DNA of 64,000 nt, taken from contig NHNW01000023.1 in NCBI GenBank assembly GCA_002786025.1, positions 372,001 to 436,000 of the forward strand, given 5' to 3'. The notes under the pieces were generated by a model. It searched no databases, was not told the DNA's origin, and was given only the letters and a program-made list of their open reading frames with translations. Positions 20,547 to 31,741 of the stretch are shown here, in pieces. The stretch is from Zasmidium citrigriseum (Eukaryota > Ascomycota > Dothideomycetes > Mycosphaerellales > Mycosphaerellaceae). The translations under genes were made by a program, and so were the position numbers. Position 1 is the first letter of the stretch, and each line of letters starts with the position of its first letter.

Positions 20547-21534
20547 TCATCCAAACAATGTCTTTGGATTCTCAACCATCAAATGCTGCCACTCTTTTTC
20601 ACTCAACCAACTTCTGAGACTTTTGAGCCAGGCTTCATCATTGATGTCCAGAAAAGGTGCTTCTTGAAGCGCTTCTTCCTTTGAACGCACTTTCATCCTC
20701 GGGGTATGGGGCCTGCAGGTGTCAGTCACGGCTATTTCCTGTATCGTCCGACTCACCAATCACTTCCCCAGACTATCCTCTTTGGATTTGCTCTGACTAG
20801 AGTGTGTACCACTTCTTCCATATCTGAATAGTGTGGAGCTTCGCTCGAGCAGCGATATGGTGCACTAAGTTTGATCCAGAAGTTGTCACGCTTCAGAAGT
20901 CTGAGAATTGCATCCATTCCTGGCTGTGTTGCCACTTCTTCTCCATCTGCGAGCGTGCTCTTGGCTTTGAGTAGAGCGCTGTGATCCACGACCACATTGA
21001 CTGGCAATTTGGGGATCACAGATGCCAATACCCCCCAGTTGGCCGGATTCAGCTGCAGAAATCCCAGACTCCAGTTCCATGGAGCGATCCGTGAGCTGTA
21101 GAATTGGAGCATTTCGATCTGCTTGTCCAGGTCATGCATGGCGCCTTCTGAGTACAGGTCCAGTCGTATTCCACGCACTCCAGCTGTGTGCAGGTCGGAT
21201 ATTTCTGCATCACTCGTCGATCTCGAAATCACGGCAACGCCAGCGGTCTGATCTGTTCCAAGGGCTGGAAGGAAGGATTTGAGCGAAGTCGAATCATGAC
21301 CGTACGAAAGTCCATGCACAAGAGTAGATTTCGAAATGCCGAGCCTCCGCTTGAAGGCTTTGTATTTCTCAACCGATGCACGAGGAGGGGTAAGATGTCG
21401 TGTTGGTGAGTAAGGGTGTATCTCGGCTTCGTCCTTATCAGTCTGGATCGTATACTGTTCATTGGTTCCTGCTTGCCGTCGAAGATGTGATGATGTGTGT
21501 CCCAAGCGCCTTCAGGCAACAGTCTTTGGGCCAT
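20547..21534 (-). CDS. Amidohydrolase family 2 metal-dependent hydrolase (PDC-hydrolase-like)
   Basis: Predicted exons 21534-21477, 21426-20757 and 20712-20547, giving 297 aa. The N-terminal AWDTHHHIFD supplies the His-x-His metal site, residues 20-45 carry HPYSPTRHLTPP, and GSDWPHTPRM near residue 242 supplies the catalytic Asp. This pattern is typical of the amidohydrolase 2 family that includes 2-pyrone-4,6-dicarboxylate hydrolase. Intron 2 is GT-AG. Intron 1 has to be a 50-nt GC-AG intron (GCAAGC...GACGAAG with a CTGAT branch site) to join the frames; otherwise the gene is frameshifted. It faces the aconitase gene across a 377-bp shared promoter, which suggests a common pathway on a tricarboxylate-like substrate. 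Confidence 0.75.
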
Positions 21535-21911
21535 GATGAGGCTGCGGGTTGAGATTGACTGCCTGAGCATCAGTAAGATTCCAGATCTATGCCGGCACTC
21601 AGAGCCGTTTGGACAGGAGTGGAATTACCAAAGCTCACTATTTCGGATCCGAAGTCTGGGAAGTCAGAGAGTGTGGATGCAATGAGGGCATTTCCTTTTG
21701 AGGCCGTGGCTGCGCCCATGTTCCGCTAGTCTTTGGGTTGCTCCGTTAGCGTCCATGTGAAAGCCCGGAGCAGCCCGTTGGTGGCGACTGGGGCGACGGG
21801 TCTGTCCTGGCGTCCAAGTCCCGCGGCTCCAATGGCATCGAAATTGGAGTCCAGACGCGCCGAATCACCTTTCAAGGACGTTTCCATGATTTTTGAGATT
21901 CAAGCACAATC
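21535..21911. promoter_or_regulatory. Shared promoter of amidohydrolase and aconitase, with a CGG palindrome
   Basis: This 377-bp gap between divergent starts contains the perfect 12-bp palindrome TTCGGATCCGAA at 21,642-21,653, i.e. two CGG triplets inverted around 2 bp. Zn2Cys6 dimers usually bind paired CGG triplets, and such a regulator is encoded 7 kb away. Binding is an inference. Confidence 0.4.
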
Positions 21912-24463
21912 ATGTCGAATCTGTGGAGTTCAGTGTCGAAGGGAAGTCGTGGACGAGAGCTTCGGAGATTGGCACCTTATCTCCGGCAGAGCAGACGACA
22001 CCTCGCGACTCCAGCCCAATCATCACGTCAACAGCACCATCAACATGAAAAAGTTCCATTGAGCAACTTGGAGCCTGACAGCTATTTGCCATATCCGAAG
22101 CTCCAAGAGACCCTTCAGATAGTCCGACGACGAATCAATCGACCGCTATCGGTATCCCAGAAGATCCTCTACAGCCATCTGTGGGAGCCCGAAACGCAAG
22201 ATGTCGAACCGCTTAAATCATTTCTCAAGCTCCGCCCGGATCGAGCAGCATGTCACGATGCTACCGCAACAATGGCATTGCTGCAGTTCATCTCGGCCGG
22301 GCTGCCGAAGACTGCGATTCCAACCAGTATCCATAGCGATCATCTAATTGTGGCTGAGCATGGGGATCAAATCGATCTGGAAAATGCAAAGCAGCAGCAT
22401 CGCGAGGTCTACGAGTTCTTGTCTTCTGCTTCAAAGCGGTATGGTATTGGGTACTGGAAAGCCGGGTCTGGGATCATTCATACGATTATCTTCGAGAATT
22501 ACGCATTGTGGGTGTTCCTTCGTCTCGATCCCGAAGCCTCGCTGACTTTAGATAGTCCTGGCGGTCTGATTATTGGCACAGACTCTCATACACCTAACTC
22601 TGGCGGTATGGGCATGCTTGGAATTGGAGTCGGCGGCTCAGATGCAGTGGATGCAATGGCTGGCATGCCCTGGGATCTACAATGTCCGCAAGTAATCGGC
22701 GTGCGACTTACCGGAAGGCTGCAAGGATGGGCGAGCTCCAAAGGTAGTGCAGAGTGCCCCGTCATTACAAGCTTTCTGCTAATGATTCCCAGACATCATA
22801 CTAAAGCTCGCCGGCATCCTCACTGTCTCTGGTGGCAAGGGAAAGATCATCGAGTTCTTCGGACCAGGGGTGGAAACGCTGAACGCAACAGCCATGGCAA
22901 CGGTCTGCAACATGTCCGCAGAAGTAGGCTCAACGTCTTGCATCTTTCCCTTCACGGACGCCATGGCGAGATATCTGGCTGCGACTGATCGAGGCTACGT
23001 CGCGGACGCCGCACGAAACAACGGCAACCTGGTCGTTGCAGACGAAGGCAGCGAGGCTTTCTACGACGATGTCATCGAAATCAATCTCGATACCCTGGAA
23101 CCACATATCAATGGACCATTCACCCCGGACCTCTCACACCCGCTCTCCCGCTTTGCTGATGACGTGAAACAAAGCTCATGGCCGCAAAATCTGTCCCAAG
23201 CAATGGTCGGAAGCTGTACCAATTCATCATACGAAGATCTGAAGAAGGTTTCAAACATGGTCAGAGAAGCAAGTGCGGCAGGCCTGGAGCCAAAGGTCCC
23301 AATGCTTGTCACTGCTGGAAGTGACAAGATTCAGGCCACCGTGACGAAAGAAGGCATCTTTGACACAATCGAGAACGCCGGAGCAACGTTGCTAAGTACC
23401 TCCTGTGGACCGTGTGTTGGGCAATGGAATCGAGCTGGAGCTGAGTTGGTAAGATTGCAATAACTTCAGAAGACCCCTGACTGACACACATACCCAGCGA
23501 GAGCCAAACTCCGTGATCAGCTCCTACAACCGCAACTTCGTCGCCCGCCACGACGGCAACCCAGCAACACACTCCTTCGTAACCTCACCCGAGCTAGTCA
23601 CCGCCTTCGCCTACTCCGGATCCCTAAACTTCAACCCAGTCCGCGACAGCCTCACCACCCCATCCGGAGCCCTATTCAAATTCACCCCACCCACAGCCGA
23701 CGAGCTCCCAACATCCTTCTCGCGAGGCGATACCCACTACCAAGCACCCGTACCCGACGGCTCCTCAATCGAAGTCGCAGTCTCCCCCTCCAGCGACCGT
23801 CTCCAACTCCTAACCCCCTTCCCAGCCTGGAAACAAAACAACGCAAACGACATGACAGTCCTCATAAAAGTCAAAGGAAAATGCACAACAGACCACATCT
23901 CACCCGCAGGTCCCTGGTACAACTACCGCGGACACCTCGAAAACATCTCCAATAACCTCCTCACAGCCGCTGAAAACGGCTTCATCACTTCACCCTCCCA
24001 AACTCGCGGCCATGCTATCGATCAACTAACCGGAAAAATCGACTCCGTCCCTGAAGTCGCTAAGTCATACAAAGCCTCCAAAATCAACTGGTGCATCATC
24101 GGCGACACAAACTACGGCGAAGGTTCCAGTCGCGAACACGCAGCCCTCGAACCACGATTTCTAGGTGGGATCGCGGTGATTGCGAGGAGTTTTGCAAGGA
24201 TTCATGAGTCGAATTTGAAGAAGCAGGGGATGTTGGCTTTGACGTTTGCGGATGCCAAAGCGTACGATGAGATTAGGCTGGATGACAAGATCAGCGTACT
24301 GGGCGTGGAGGATATTCAGCCTGGGAAGCAGCTGGAGATGGAGGTGAAGAGGCAGGATGGATCGACTTGGACGACGATGTTGGATCATTCGTATCAGAGG
24401 GGCCAGATACCGTGGATTTTGCATGGGAGTGCTTTGAATTATATTCGGAGTCAGCGAGCATAG
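21912..24463 (+). CDS. Aconitate hydratase, mitochondrial, probable second paralogue
   Basis: Four exons, 21912-22507, 22556-22743, 22793-23448 and 23498-24463; 801 aa. The Arg-rich start (about 1-45) fits a mitochondrial presequence. Family motifs follow in order: SGLPKTA-like AGLPKTAIPTS, DHLIVAEHGDQ, GSGIIHTIIFENYAFPGG across intron 1, GTDSHTPNSGG, GVGGSDAVDAMAG, the Fe-S cysteines in VGSCTNSSYED and STSCGPCVGQW, and GEGSSREHAA in the swivel domain. It isomerises citrate or a related tricarboxylate. Several positions differ from typical fungal Aco1, and its neighbours (amidohydrolase, transporter, regulator) suggest a specialised copy rather than the housekeeping enzyme. The housekeeping gene is not in the window, so this is inference. 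Confidence 0.9.
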
Positions 24464-24746
24464 ATATCTGTATATACACTACTTTCAAGTTTTCAGATCT
24501 CTTATAGCTGCCGGGTTTCGATTGCTTCGACATCTTGACATGCCATTGAGGCCAGATTCATGTGAACATGATTGCGGTGATGAGACGATGGATATCTCAC
24601 TGGACAAGCTAATGCTACTCTTATATTCGACTATGCTATACAAAGTTGCTTGAACCTGAGCTCGTAAGACAAGCAATCAAATATACCTATCTACCTACAC
24701 TTCTCGCTTCATCACCCACTCCCCTCCACCTTCACCCCGCCTTCCC

Positions 24747-26428
24747 TCAAAGCATGAACAACGTCGGCCCCTCCTCCCTTCCCTCGAAGTCCTGCTCAAG
24801 CTTCTTATTTGCCCTCTTTAGCGACGCTTTCATCGCCATGCACGTAGCGATGCTGAGAATCGCAAACCCCATCATAAGCAACATAGCCAAAACATACCTC
24901 GGAGCATCCCCATCCCGAAAAAAATACGGACTCCAAATGTTGCCAAGTTGCGACAGCAGATTTATGATCGCGACCGCCGCAGCCTTCTTCTCCGGCGTCT
25001 GACTCAACGTACTACTCGCCCAACTAAAAACCCCCGCATTGGCCGAGAAGCAACCGCAGATGAAGAGGAAGGATGCGAAGTATCGGGCAGCGATATTCAA
25101 CGTCGCGGCGGAAATGATGAATCCGACAGCGGCAAAGGCCATAGGGACAGAGATATGCCAGCCGCGTTCGGAGAGGCGGTCGGAGGAGAAAGCGACCAGA
25201 AAGGCGACGAGGGTGGCGAGGAGGTAGGGCGGGGCCGTGAGGGCCAGCGTGACGGTTGTGGAGCCGAGATTGAGGCCTTTGACGATGGAGGGGTAGAAGT
25301 AGTTGAAGCCGTAGGCGGTGTGGTTGGCGATTAGCATCAGGACCTACATAATCTGCGTTAGTGGGTGTTTGGGATGGGTGGAAAGGAGGGGGAACGCACG
25401 AAGATCCAGGTCCTATAATCGACCACGGCAAGTTTAAGACCATACCACACAGAATGCGATTCATCAGCGATAGATACCCGGTCTCTCTGTAAGCGAATCA
25501 CAGCGACATTTCGTTCTTCCGTCGTGAAGAGCCATTTCCCGCTACCGGAGGTCTTTTCAGGGAAGTCAGGGAGGATGAAGACGGCGAGAAGGCCGAAGAA
25601 GAAGCTTAGAGAGCCGTCGATTATGAAGAGCCAGCGCCAGCCGGCTAATCCCATGGAGCCGTCGAGATTGGCGAAGACGCCGGCTGCGATGAGACCGGAG
25701 AAGGCAGTTGCGAGGATCAGGCCGGAGTAGAGGATGGCGGTTCGGAAGGCGAGTTCGCGTTTGGTGTACCAGGATGAGAGGAGGAAGAAGACGCCGGGCT
25801 AGATAGAACATCAGCGAATGTCCCAACGCATGAAGAATTGAACATGTGATACTCACGAAGAACGGCGCCTCACCAATCCCAAGCAAAAACCGAATAGCAA
25901 TCAACTGATCGAAGTTCCTCGCCGCCGCCGTACTCGCAGAGAGTACAGACCACACACAGACCCATAATGGCAGGTAAAGTGAAGGGCGAACGCGAGTCAG
26001 AATCATGTTGCTCGGAAGTTGCATTAGAATGTACCTATTCACTCGTCAGCATCGAAACATATCAAGCTCAGCGATGAAACGTACCCAACATTGAGGATAG
26101 ACACAGCAGTATTGAACTGATCTCCTTTCATACCCAGATCTTTCTCGAAACTGTTGAGTTTTGCCTGCCTGCGTCGAGCGTCAGATCACGATCCAGGGAT
26201 GTGTGTTGTGGAGGTTGCTCACGAGATGTTATTCCGATCGAGATAGTTGAACATGTACAGCACCCAGATGCAGGGCATCAATGTCATGTCCAGCTTTCGA
26301 ACGAGGCTGCGGGAGTGTCGACGAAAAGTCTCATCGTCGAATGTGTCCCCGTTGGTATCGAAGGCATCCTTGGCTGCGACGAACTCCTTGAGCTCGCAAG
26401 CGTCTTGCCTTTTCTCCTCTGTCGACAT
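24747..26428 (-). CDS. MFS transporter, anion:cation symporter (Dal5-like) family
   Basis: Five exons, 26428-26223, 26168-26085, 26034-25857, 25798-25400 and 25343-24747; 487 aa, all introns GT-AG. The cytosolic start leads to TM1 with LYMFNYLDRNNISQAKL, the family signature. QLPSNMILTRVRPS between TM2 and TM3 and GIGEAPFFPGVFFLLSSWYTKRE around TM4-5 are equally typical. After TM6 comes WLFTTEERNVAV. This family carries carboxylates, vitamins and ureides across the plasma membrane with protons. It converges on the aconitase gene (283 bp between stops) and lies 514 bp from the end of the regulator gene, so it probably imports the substrate of that cluster. Confidence 0.9.
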
Positions 26429-26942
26429 GGTGCTGCGATTGATAGAACGAAGCTTATGCTTTACAAGACTTTCCAGGACGACAATAGTGTAAAGTTAGCG
26501 TCGATTCTTCTGGACGAGTGTCAAGTGCATGATAAACGCTGACCATGTAGGTCAGCTAATGCACCTGGATAGAGTCGTCGGAGCAGCCCAGACACACAGC
26601 CTGAGAGTGAACGGAGCTGTCCTCAGCTCCACCGCCGCATAAATCCTTCATAATCGTGGACCTCTGGGTGGGAATGGGCCCAGACGTCTCCGCACTCTCC
26701 ATAGATGTACTCCGAGCGGGGAAATTGCCGCAGGATCCGAGCATAGTCAGAGTATGCAAGTGGTATTTGGGGTATGTTGTCAAATTTTAGAGTGTCTCCC
26801 ACTGATTGCGAAATGCCTTGCTGAACAACGCTGGCGTCGCTACATCATGGCTTTAGCCATACTCTGCCTAACATAGTCCTGTACATGAGCGCCATGTGCA
26901 GGTTGAACCCTGAAAGGGACCGCAAACAGGCCCACCCAAGGT
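26429..26942. promoter_or_regulatory. MFS promoter with an everted CGG pair
   Basis: 514 bp upstream of the transporter. CCGAGCGG at 26,712-26,719 has two triplets facing outward with a 2-bp spacer. It could serve a Zn2Cys6 factor but differs in orientation from the palindrome at 21,642, so shared binding is doubtful. Confidence 0.25.
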
Positions 26943-29310
26943 CTAGAACTGCTGCTCGTTATCCAAGTTCGGATAGTCCGAGTTGTCAAAATTGAATAAG
27001 CCGTCTTGCTGCCAGTCTACCATATCCTGGCCAAAGCCATTGGCATCGAACATATCAAGAGTGTCGGTCAGGGCCAGCTCATTTTGTAGAAACGTCTGCA
27101 GGATACCCTCAATGTTGGTTGATGGACTTTGGAAGTTGAGGCTCGCGAACAGATCGTTCTCCACCGTGGGTCCTTCTTCCACAGACAGCGTCGACGAAGT
27201 TGCTGCTTGGTCATTCTTGGCGAGTAGGGAGTCGATGGTTGAATCTGCGAGTCGTTCAAAGCTACGTCTACCTCGCTGCGCCAATGGCCACCACTCGCCA
27301 GCCAGCGTGAGTAGATTGGAGCATAGCCTGAAGTCCTTGGTTAAGGCTGACACAGCGACTTTCGACCGGATACCCGAGCTCATCCAGATAGAATAGACGA
27401 GCGTTGCACCCGCCAGGAAGACGTCGTGAGTGGTAGGCCAGCTCACCAGCATATCGTTCTGGTCGTGTAATTTTCCGTACAGCCGGATCCGTTCGGTTGC
27501 GCTATCAAAGCAATGCTGGAAAGCAGTGGATGTCGGTGATATACATGCCTGCGACGGCTGATACAGCAGGCAAATCGCGAAGTGGTAGTCGATCTCCAGT
27601 TTCGTCTGTAATCGGGCTCGAGCCAGTCTAGAGAAGCCCTCGACGGACTTGGTAGCGTCTGCTAGGTACTCGTCCAATTCCTGGTGGATTTCGACTTGAA
27701 CGCTGTTCACTGTGGGCTCTGATGAGAGGTTTCGAAGCCGGTAAAATTGAAACTTGATCTTCGAGATCAACGTAGCCCATTTGAATCGGGCTATCGTGTA
27801 GGGTAGAAACTCATGATCGTGCATGACGAGGTTGTCACTAGACTCACTGGGAGGCAGCGACGGTAAGGAGAGGTCTAGCGTATCGTCTTGAAATCCAAGC
27901 GGTCTGCCTTGAGCAGTACTGATCAGTCTAGTTCGCGATTAGCTGGGTCTGATATGACGAGTCTCTTAAGCGGACCTATCCAACGTGTACGTGCAGAAGA
28001 AGACTCTTCGACGCATGTGCAAAGCGAGCGGCGAGAACCTGACGGAGCTCCTGACATCTCGATGTATGCCTAGGTCAATTGCATACGCCATTGCGAAATG
28101 CAGTGTTATCCAAGTGTTCCCGCTTTGTTGCGTCAAGAAGCTCTGAAGTATCAGGAGAATGACCACCTGGAGTGACGGCAGTGAGACATGGGACAGAGTC
28201 TCTTGGGCAAGAGCGTGGGCTTGCTTCTGCATCTCGACTGGGTCGACAGAAAAGGAGCGCCTGCGGGTGTGCAGATGTGCCGCTATGGCGAGCACGAAAA
28301 AGAGCTGAGCAGCTGCTGTCTTGATCGGTATACTGAAGACCTCTTTTCCAAGCTTGCGCGCCGTTTCGCCGTTATAGCGAAACACAGCCACGTTCGCAGA
28401 CCATCCATTATGCTGTGATGCGTGAACGTCAGTCTCAGCAGCACACTGATAAAGTCCATCGACCAGATTCTCGAAGCTCGGCCGGTGAAGCACTGGGTAA
28501 TCGGAATGGTAGTGCGAGAAGTAAATCTCGACCAGAGCATCGCACTGCTTTCTGGGCGGAAGGGCCTCTTTGAGTGTGGCAAAGAAGTCCTCCGCTGTGG
28601 CGGTTGGCCTGTCCTGTTCGTATTCGCTGGCGGAATTGTCCCGGCGTGAAGTATCTGGAGGATCATTTGATAGAGTGTTGTCGCGACCTTGGAGCAGAGA
28701 AGCGAAGAACGAGCCCGAAGATGATCCCAAGTAATGGACCTGAGAGGCATTGATGTCTAAAGACAAGAGACCCAGATCGAGAGCCATGCGGCGAGCTCTT
28801 TTCTTCACGGATTCTTCGTGATCAGAGGTCTCATCTCGGCCGCGCTTGCCGAGAATTGTATCTTCAGCATGGCCGTTGCTGATGGTGCTGATGTCTTGGT
28901 CCAGTTCCTCCCTATCATGTGGCATTCCGGCAACAGGTCCAGCAGCAAGATCGACATCGGGAAGTCGCTCTCTGATCATGCTCTCAAGCCACTGAAGGCG
29001 AGCACTGGACTCATTGCCGCTGCTAGACGTCGGTCAGTGGAAAGCAGTGTCTATGCACTTGATTGTCTTACGATCTCGGAACATATCTGTCATCAGACCT
29101 CGAATGTACGTCGATACATGGCACGCCAGCTTTGCTGCATTTACTACACGCCGGCAGTTGACCGTCACACTAGCCGCACTTCAGCATCTTGGGATGACGT
29201 GCATCTTTTGGACTGCGTACTTTGATGCGGCGGTCTCGGCACCTTTGGCAGGCGATCCGGACTTTCTTGGCACGCTGGTTCGCGGCGACCGGGCTTGATT
29301 GTTCTTCCAT
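26943..29310 (-). CDS. Zn2Cys6 transcription factor with fungal-specific regulatory domain
   Basis: Four exons, 29310-29221, 29169-29072, 29022-27976 and 27927-26943; 739 aa. The binuclear cluster spans exons 1 and 2: ACQRCRDRRIK, then CDGQLPACSKCSKAGVPC, which gives the C-x2-C-x6-C / C-x6-C-x2-C-x6-C spacing. An intron between the third Cys and the preceding Lys is a frequent position in this family. The linker RLQWLESMIRERLP precedes the middle homology domain, with SHYHSDYPVLHRPSFE and LHFAMAYAIDLGIHRD (about residues 200-380). The C-terminus is acidic and Asn/Gln-rich, suitable for activation. It is the likely local regulator of the amidohydrolase-aconitase-MFS set, judged by position. 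Confidence 0.9.
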
Positions 29311-29833
29311 AGCCTGTTCGACGATAATGTTCAAGTGTTTAGTCTTCCTTCACCTGACTCAAGTTATTCTGCTCGAGAGATTTGAGGAGACCTCATGTTT
29401 CAGGAGATGCCGTGGTCTTTGGGCTCGATATCTGGCCCATCCGGTAGCCATGAGAAGATTTCGTGAAGATAGCAAGATCAGTCAGACTTAAGTCAGTGAT
29501 TTTGATGTTCTGAAAATGAGCATGTCCAGGTGGTAGAGGTAAAGTGGAGGAGGTGAAGTTGTTGAGCTCTGGGCACTGGTCGGTCTGAACGGCAGCTGCC
29601 CGCCCGCCGTGATGACGACGGAAGGATGCTGAGGCACCAACAACTGACCACCACAGGAATGCCGCTGCTGCTCTGCACCAACATTCACCTCAACCCGCAT
29701 TGTCACATGCTCCGCCAGTCGCTCGACATGCGCGCTTGACTGGTCTGCTGGTTGTCTGCCTGCACGCGTGCCTGAGGCGGATGCCTCCAGCCCAGCGACC
29801 AGCTCCGGCCACGTCTCCGTACATGTATCGGTC
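29311..29833. promoter_or_regulatory. Divergent promoter between the Zn2Cys6 regulator and the LysM gene
   Basis: 523 bp shared upstream region. A long minus-strand frame crosses it and the LysM gene but is a shadow. No specific site was recognised. Confidence 0.5.
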
Positions 29834-31741
29834 ATGAGCGCCAGCAATGTCCGCCAAACCTCCACCCACTCCAATGCCTCCACCCTGAGACCGAGAACCA
29901 AGCGCTTAATATCGGGTCTCGACGAGGGCGACGAGACCCAGTTCGACCCCATCAATGCCACCACCACCCGCATAGCCTCGCCTGTTCCCTCCCCCTTCGA
30001 TAGCCGCTCCGCCTCGCCCATCCCTTCCGCACATCCGCAGCGAACGAGTCCCAATGCGCGCCGAAATCAAGGCAATGGAGTCAATGGGTCTCCCAATAGA
30101 GCTGGCTCGGCCAGACAAAGGAAGAACGCGGCCGATTCCCCAACCTTGGCCGGAATATGGGGGAGCTCATGGAACACTCTGCAAGGCATAGCTTCTGACT
30201 TCTTGGGCAATGAGCTGTCCGGCAACGACCCCAAATCGCGTGCAAGACGGCCTCTGAGCAGGCTACGCAGCCAAAGGAACACGTCTTCCAGCGCTCCGCC
30301 AAGTCAATGGGGTCCGTCCGCACCTACATCCTACCCAAGATCCGAAGGCATTGGAGGTGGCACGAGAGAGGAACAGCTGGCTGCCTTTCGCGCGCAAAAG
30401 AAGAAGGACATGTTGACAGGAGCGGACAGCAGCTTCCCGGACGCGCTTGGCAAGTTCAAGCGGCGCCTCTCGGATGATCGCAATGCTATGTCTGCACCTC
30501 CAGGCGAGAACGAAGATCGCGAAGCGCTTGTATACATTCACCCTGTGAAGAAAGACGAGACTTTGGCAGGAATCACGATCCGATACAACATTTCTGCCAA
30601 TGCATTGAGGAAGGCGAACAGAATGTGGCCGAACGATACCATTCAATCAAGGAAAACGCTCATTTTACCTGTTGATGCTTGTGGGGTGAAGGGCAGGCGC
30701 GTGGACGGGCCAGATGGAGGCGTGGACTTGATGAGCTCTGAGAGTGAGGCTCTTGCCTCTCTGCAAGCAGAAGAGGTTCCCACGCCGACTGCTGCAAACC
30801 CCTTACCAAACGGGTCCACGAGTCATTCAAACAGGGATCGCACAAACTCGGCTTCTACACACACAACATCCATAACGGCGTCGAGCGTGGAATCTGAACC
30901 GCCTTGGAAACACGATTCTTGGGTCTTGCTTCCTGGAGATAGCAAACCTACAGCAATCGCAAGACTTCCAAGGAGAGCCTTGGGTTATTTCCCACCGGCG
31001 CGACGGAAAAGCAACAGCTGGTCAGATTTGGACACACCTTCGACTTCCTTGGATCTCGCTCGATCAAACACCAACGACATCAACCCTGCGACCTCACCTT
31101 TGCGACAAACTCCGCCCAGACCCTCGCGAGGACGCCGACCTAGTAACGCTACTAATGGATACTATCCCGCGTATTTGTCTGGTCCAGGCGGTGTTGGCAC
31201 GATGAGTAGAAACGTTCGCCATCCCGGCCCGGCGCAAGATGGATTGAACAAAGTGTTTGCGAAGCACTTGCCAGACGTTGCACCACCGCGCAATCAGACT
31301 GCCCTGTACCAACCTGATCTGCCTCTCTACTCGAACAATCCCACCCCTGCTGGTTCCGGCGTTGTGACTCCGGCTTATCCAAACTCGACCGGACCCAATC
31401 TGAACCTCAACCTTGAGAATGTCGGGGGCGCCATTGAATCGTGGGTCAGACGACTGGCAGCCAAACCCCTGCATACCCCGCAAGACCGGCAGCAAGCCGC
31501 ACGAGTGTCTGTGGGAACACCGGGGAAAGGAGCAGGCGGTATTGGGGATCTCATAGAAATGACCAACGAATTCGAAATTGGCGGGGCCGACGACGAGGAC
31601 GAAGAAGATAGAGGGCGGTCGGGCTCCAACCCAAGTATCTCTGTTGACCGACCCAACAGCACCGCTACCAGCTATTTCGATGGTGCTGCAGTGCGAGGAA
31701 GAGGAACCTCTGGGATTGGGAAGAGTGGCAAGGCCGATTGA
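29834..31741 (+). CDS. Large intracellular LysM-domain protein, 635 aa
   Basis: Single exon. Residues 1-220 are low-complexity, rich in Ser, Pro, Arg and Asn. One LysM fold lies at about 230-290 (YIHPVKKDETLAGITIRYNI, then LRKANRMWPNDTI and LILPV). The remaining 340 residues are again mostly disordered, with a short helical part (GGAIESWVRRLAAKP) and an acidic patch (GADDEDEEDRG). No signal peptide or membrane span is present, so unlike LysM effectors it should stay inside the cell. Fungal homologues of this type are annotated only as LysM proteins. An in-frame ATG at 29,768 would add 22 residues. Confidence 0.8.
   Translation: MSASNVRQTSTHSNASTLRPRTKRLISGLDEGDETQFDPINATTTRIASPVPSPFDSRSASPIPSAHPQRTSPNARRNQGNGVNGSPNRAGSARQRKNAADSPTLAGIWGSSWNTLQGIASDFLGNELSGNDPKSRARRPLSRLRSQRNTSSSAPPSQWGPSAPTSYPRSEGIGGGTREEQLAAFRAQKKKDMLTGADSSFPDALGKFKRRLSDDRNAMSAPPGENEDREALVYIHPVKKDETLAGITIRYNISANALRKANRMWPNDTIQSRKTLILPVDACGVKGRRVDGPDGGVDLMSSESEALASLQAEEVPTPTAANPLPNGSTSHSNRDRTNSASTHTTSITASSVESEPPWKHDSWVLLPGDSKPTAIARLPRRALGYFPPARRKSNSWSDLDTPSTSLDLARSNTNDINPATSPLRQTPPRPSRGRRPSNATNGYYPAYLSGPGGVGTMSRNVRHPGPAQDGLNKVFAKHLPDVAPPRNQTALYQPDLPLYSNNPTPAGSGVVTPAYPNSTGPNLNLNLENVGGAIESWVRRLAAKPLHTPQDRQQAARVSVGTPGKGAGGIGDLIEMTNEFEIGGADDEDEEDRGRSGSNPSISVDRPNSTATSYFDGAAVRGRGTSGIGKSGKAD

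Noticed and set aside
21229..21570. Reading the amidohydrolase as two separate genes
   Set aside because: The two frames carry consecutive parts of one conserved N-terminus, better joined by the GC-AG intron.
29488..30054. 188-codon minus-strand frame crossing the LysM promoter
   Set aside because: Overlaps the LysM coding start antisense; no domain; likely shadow.
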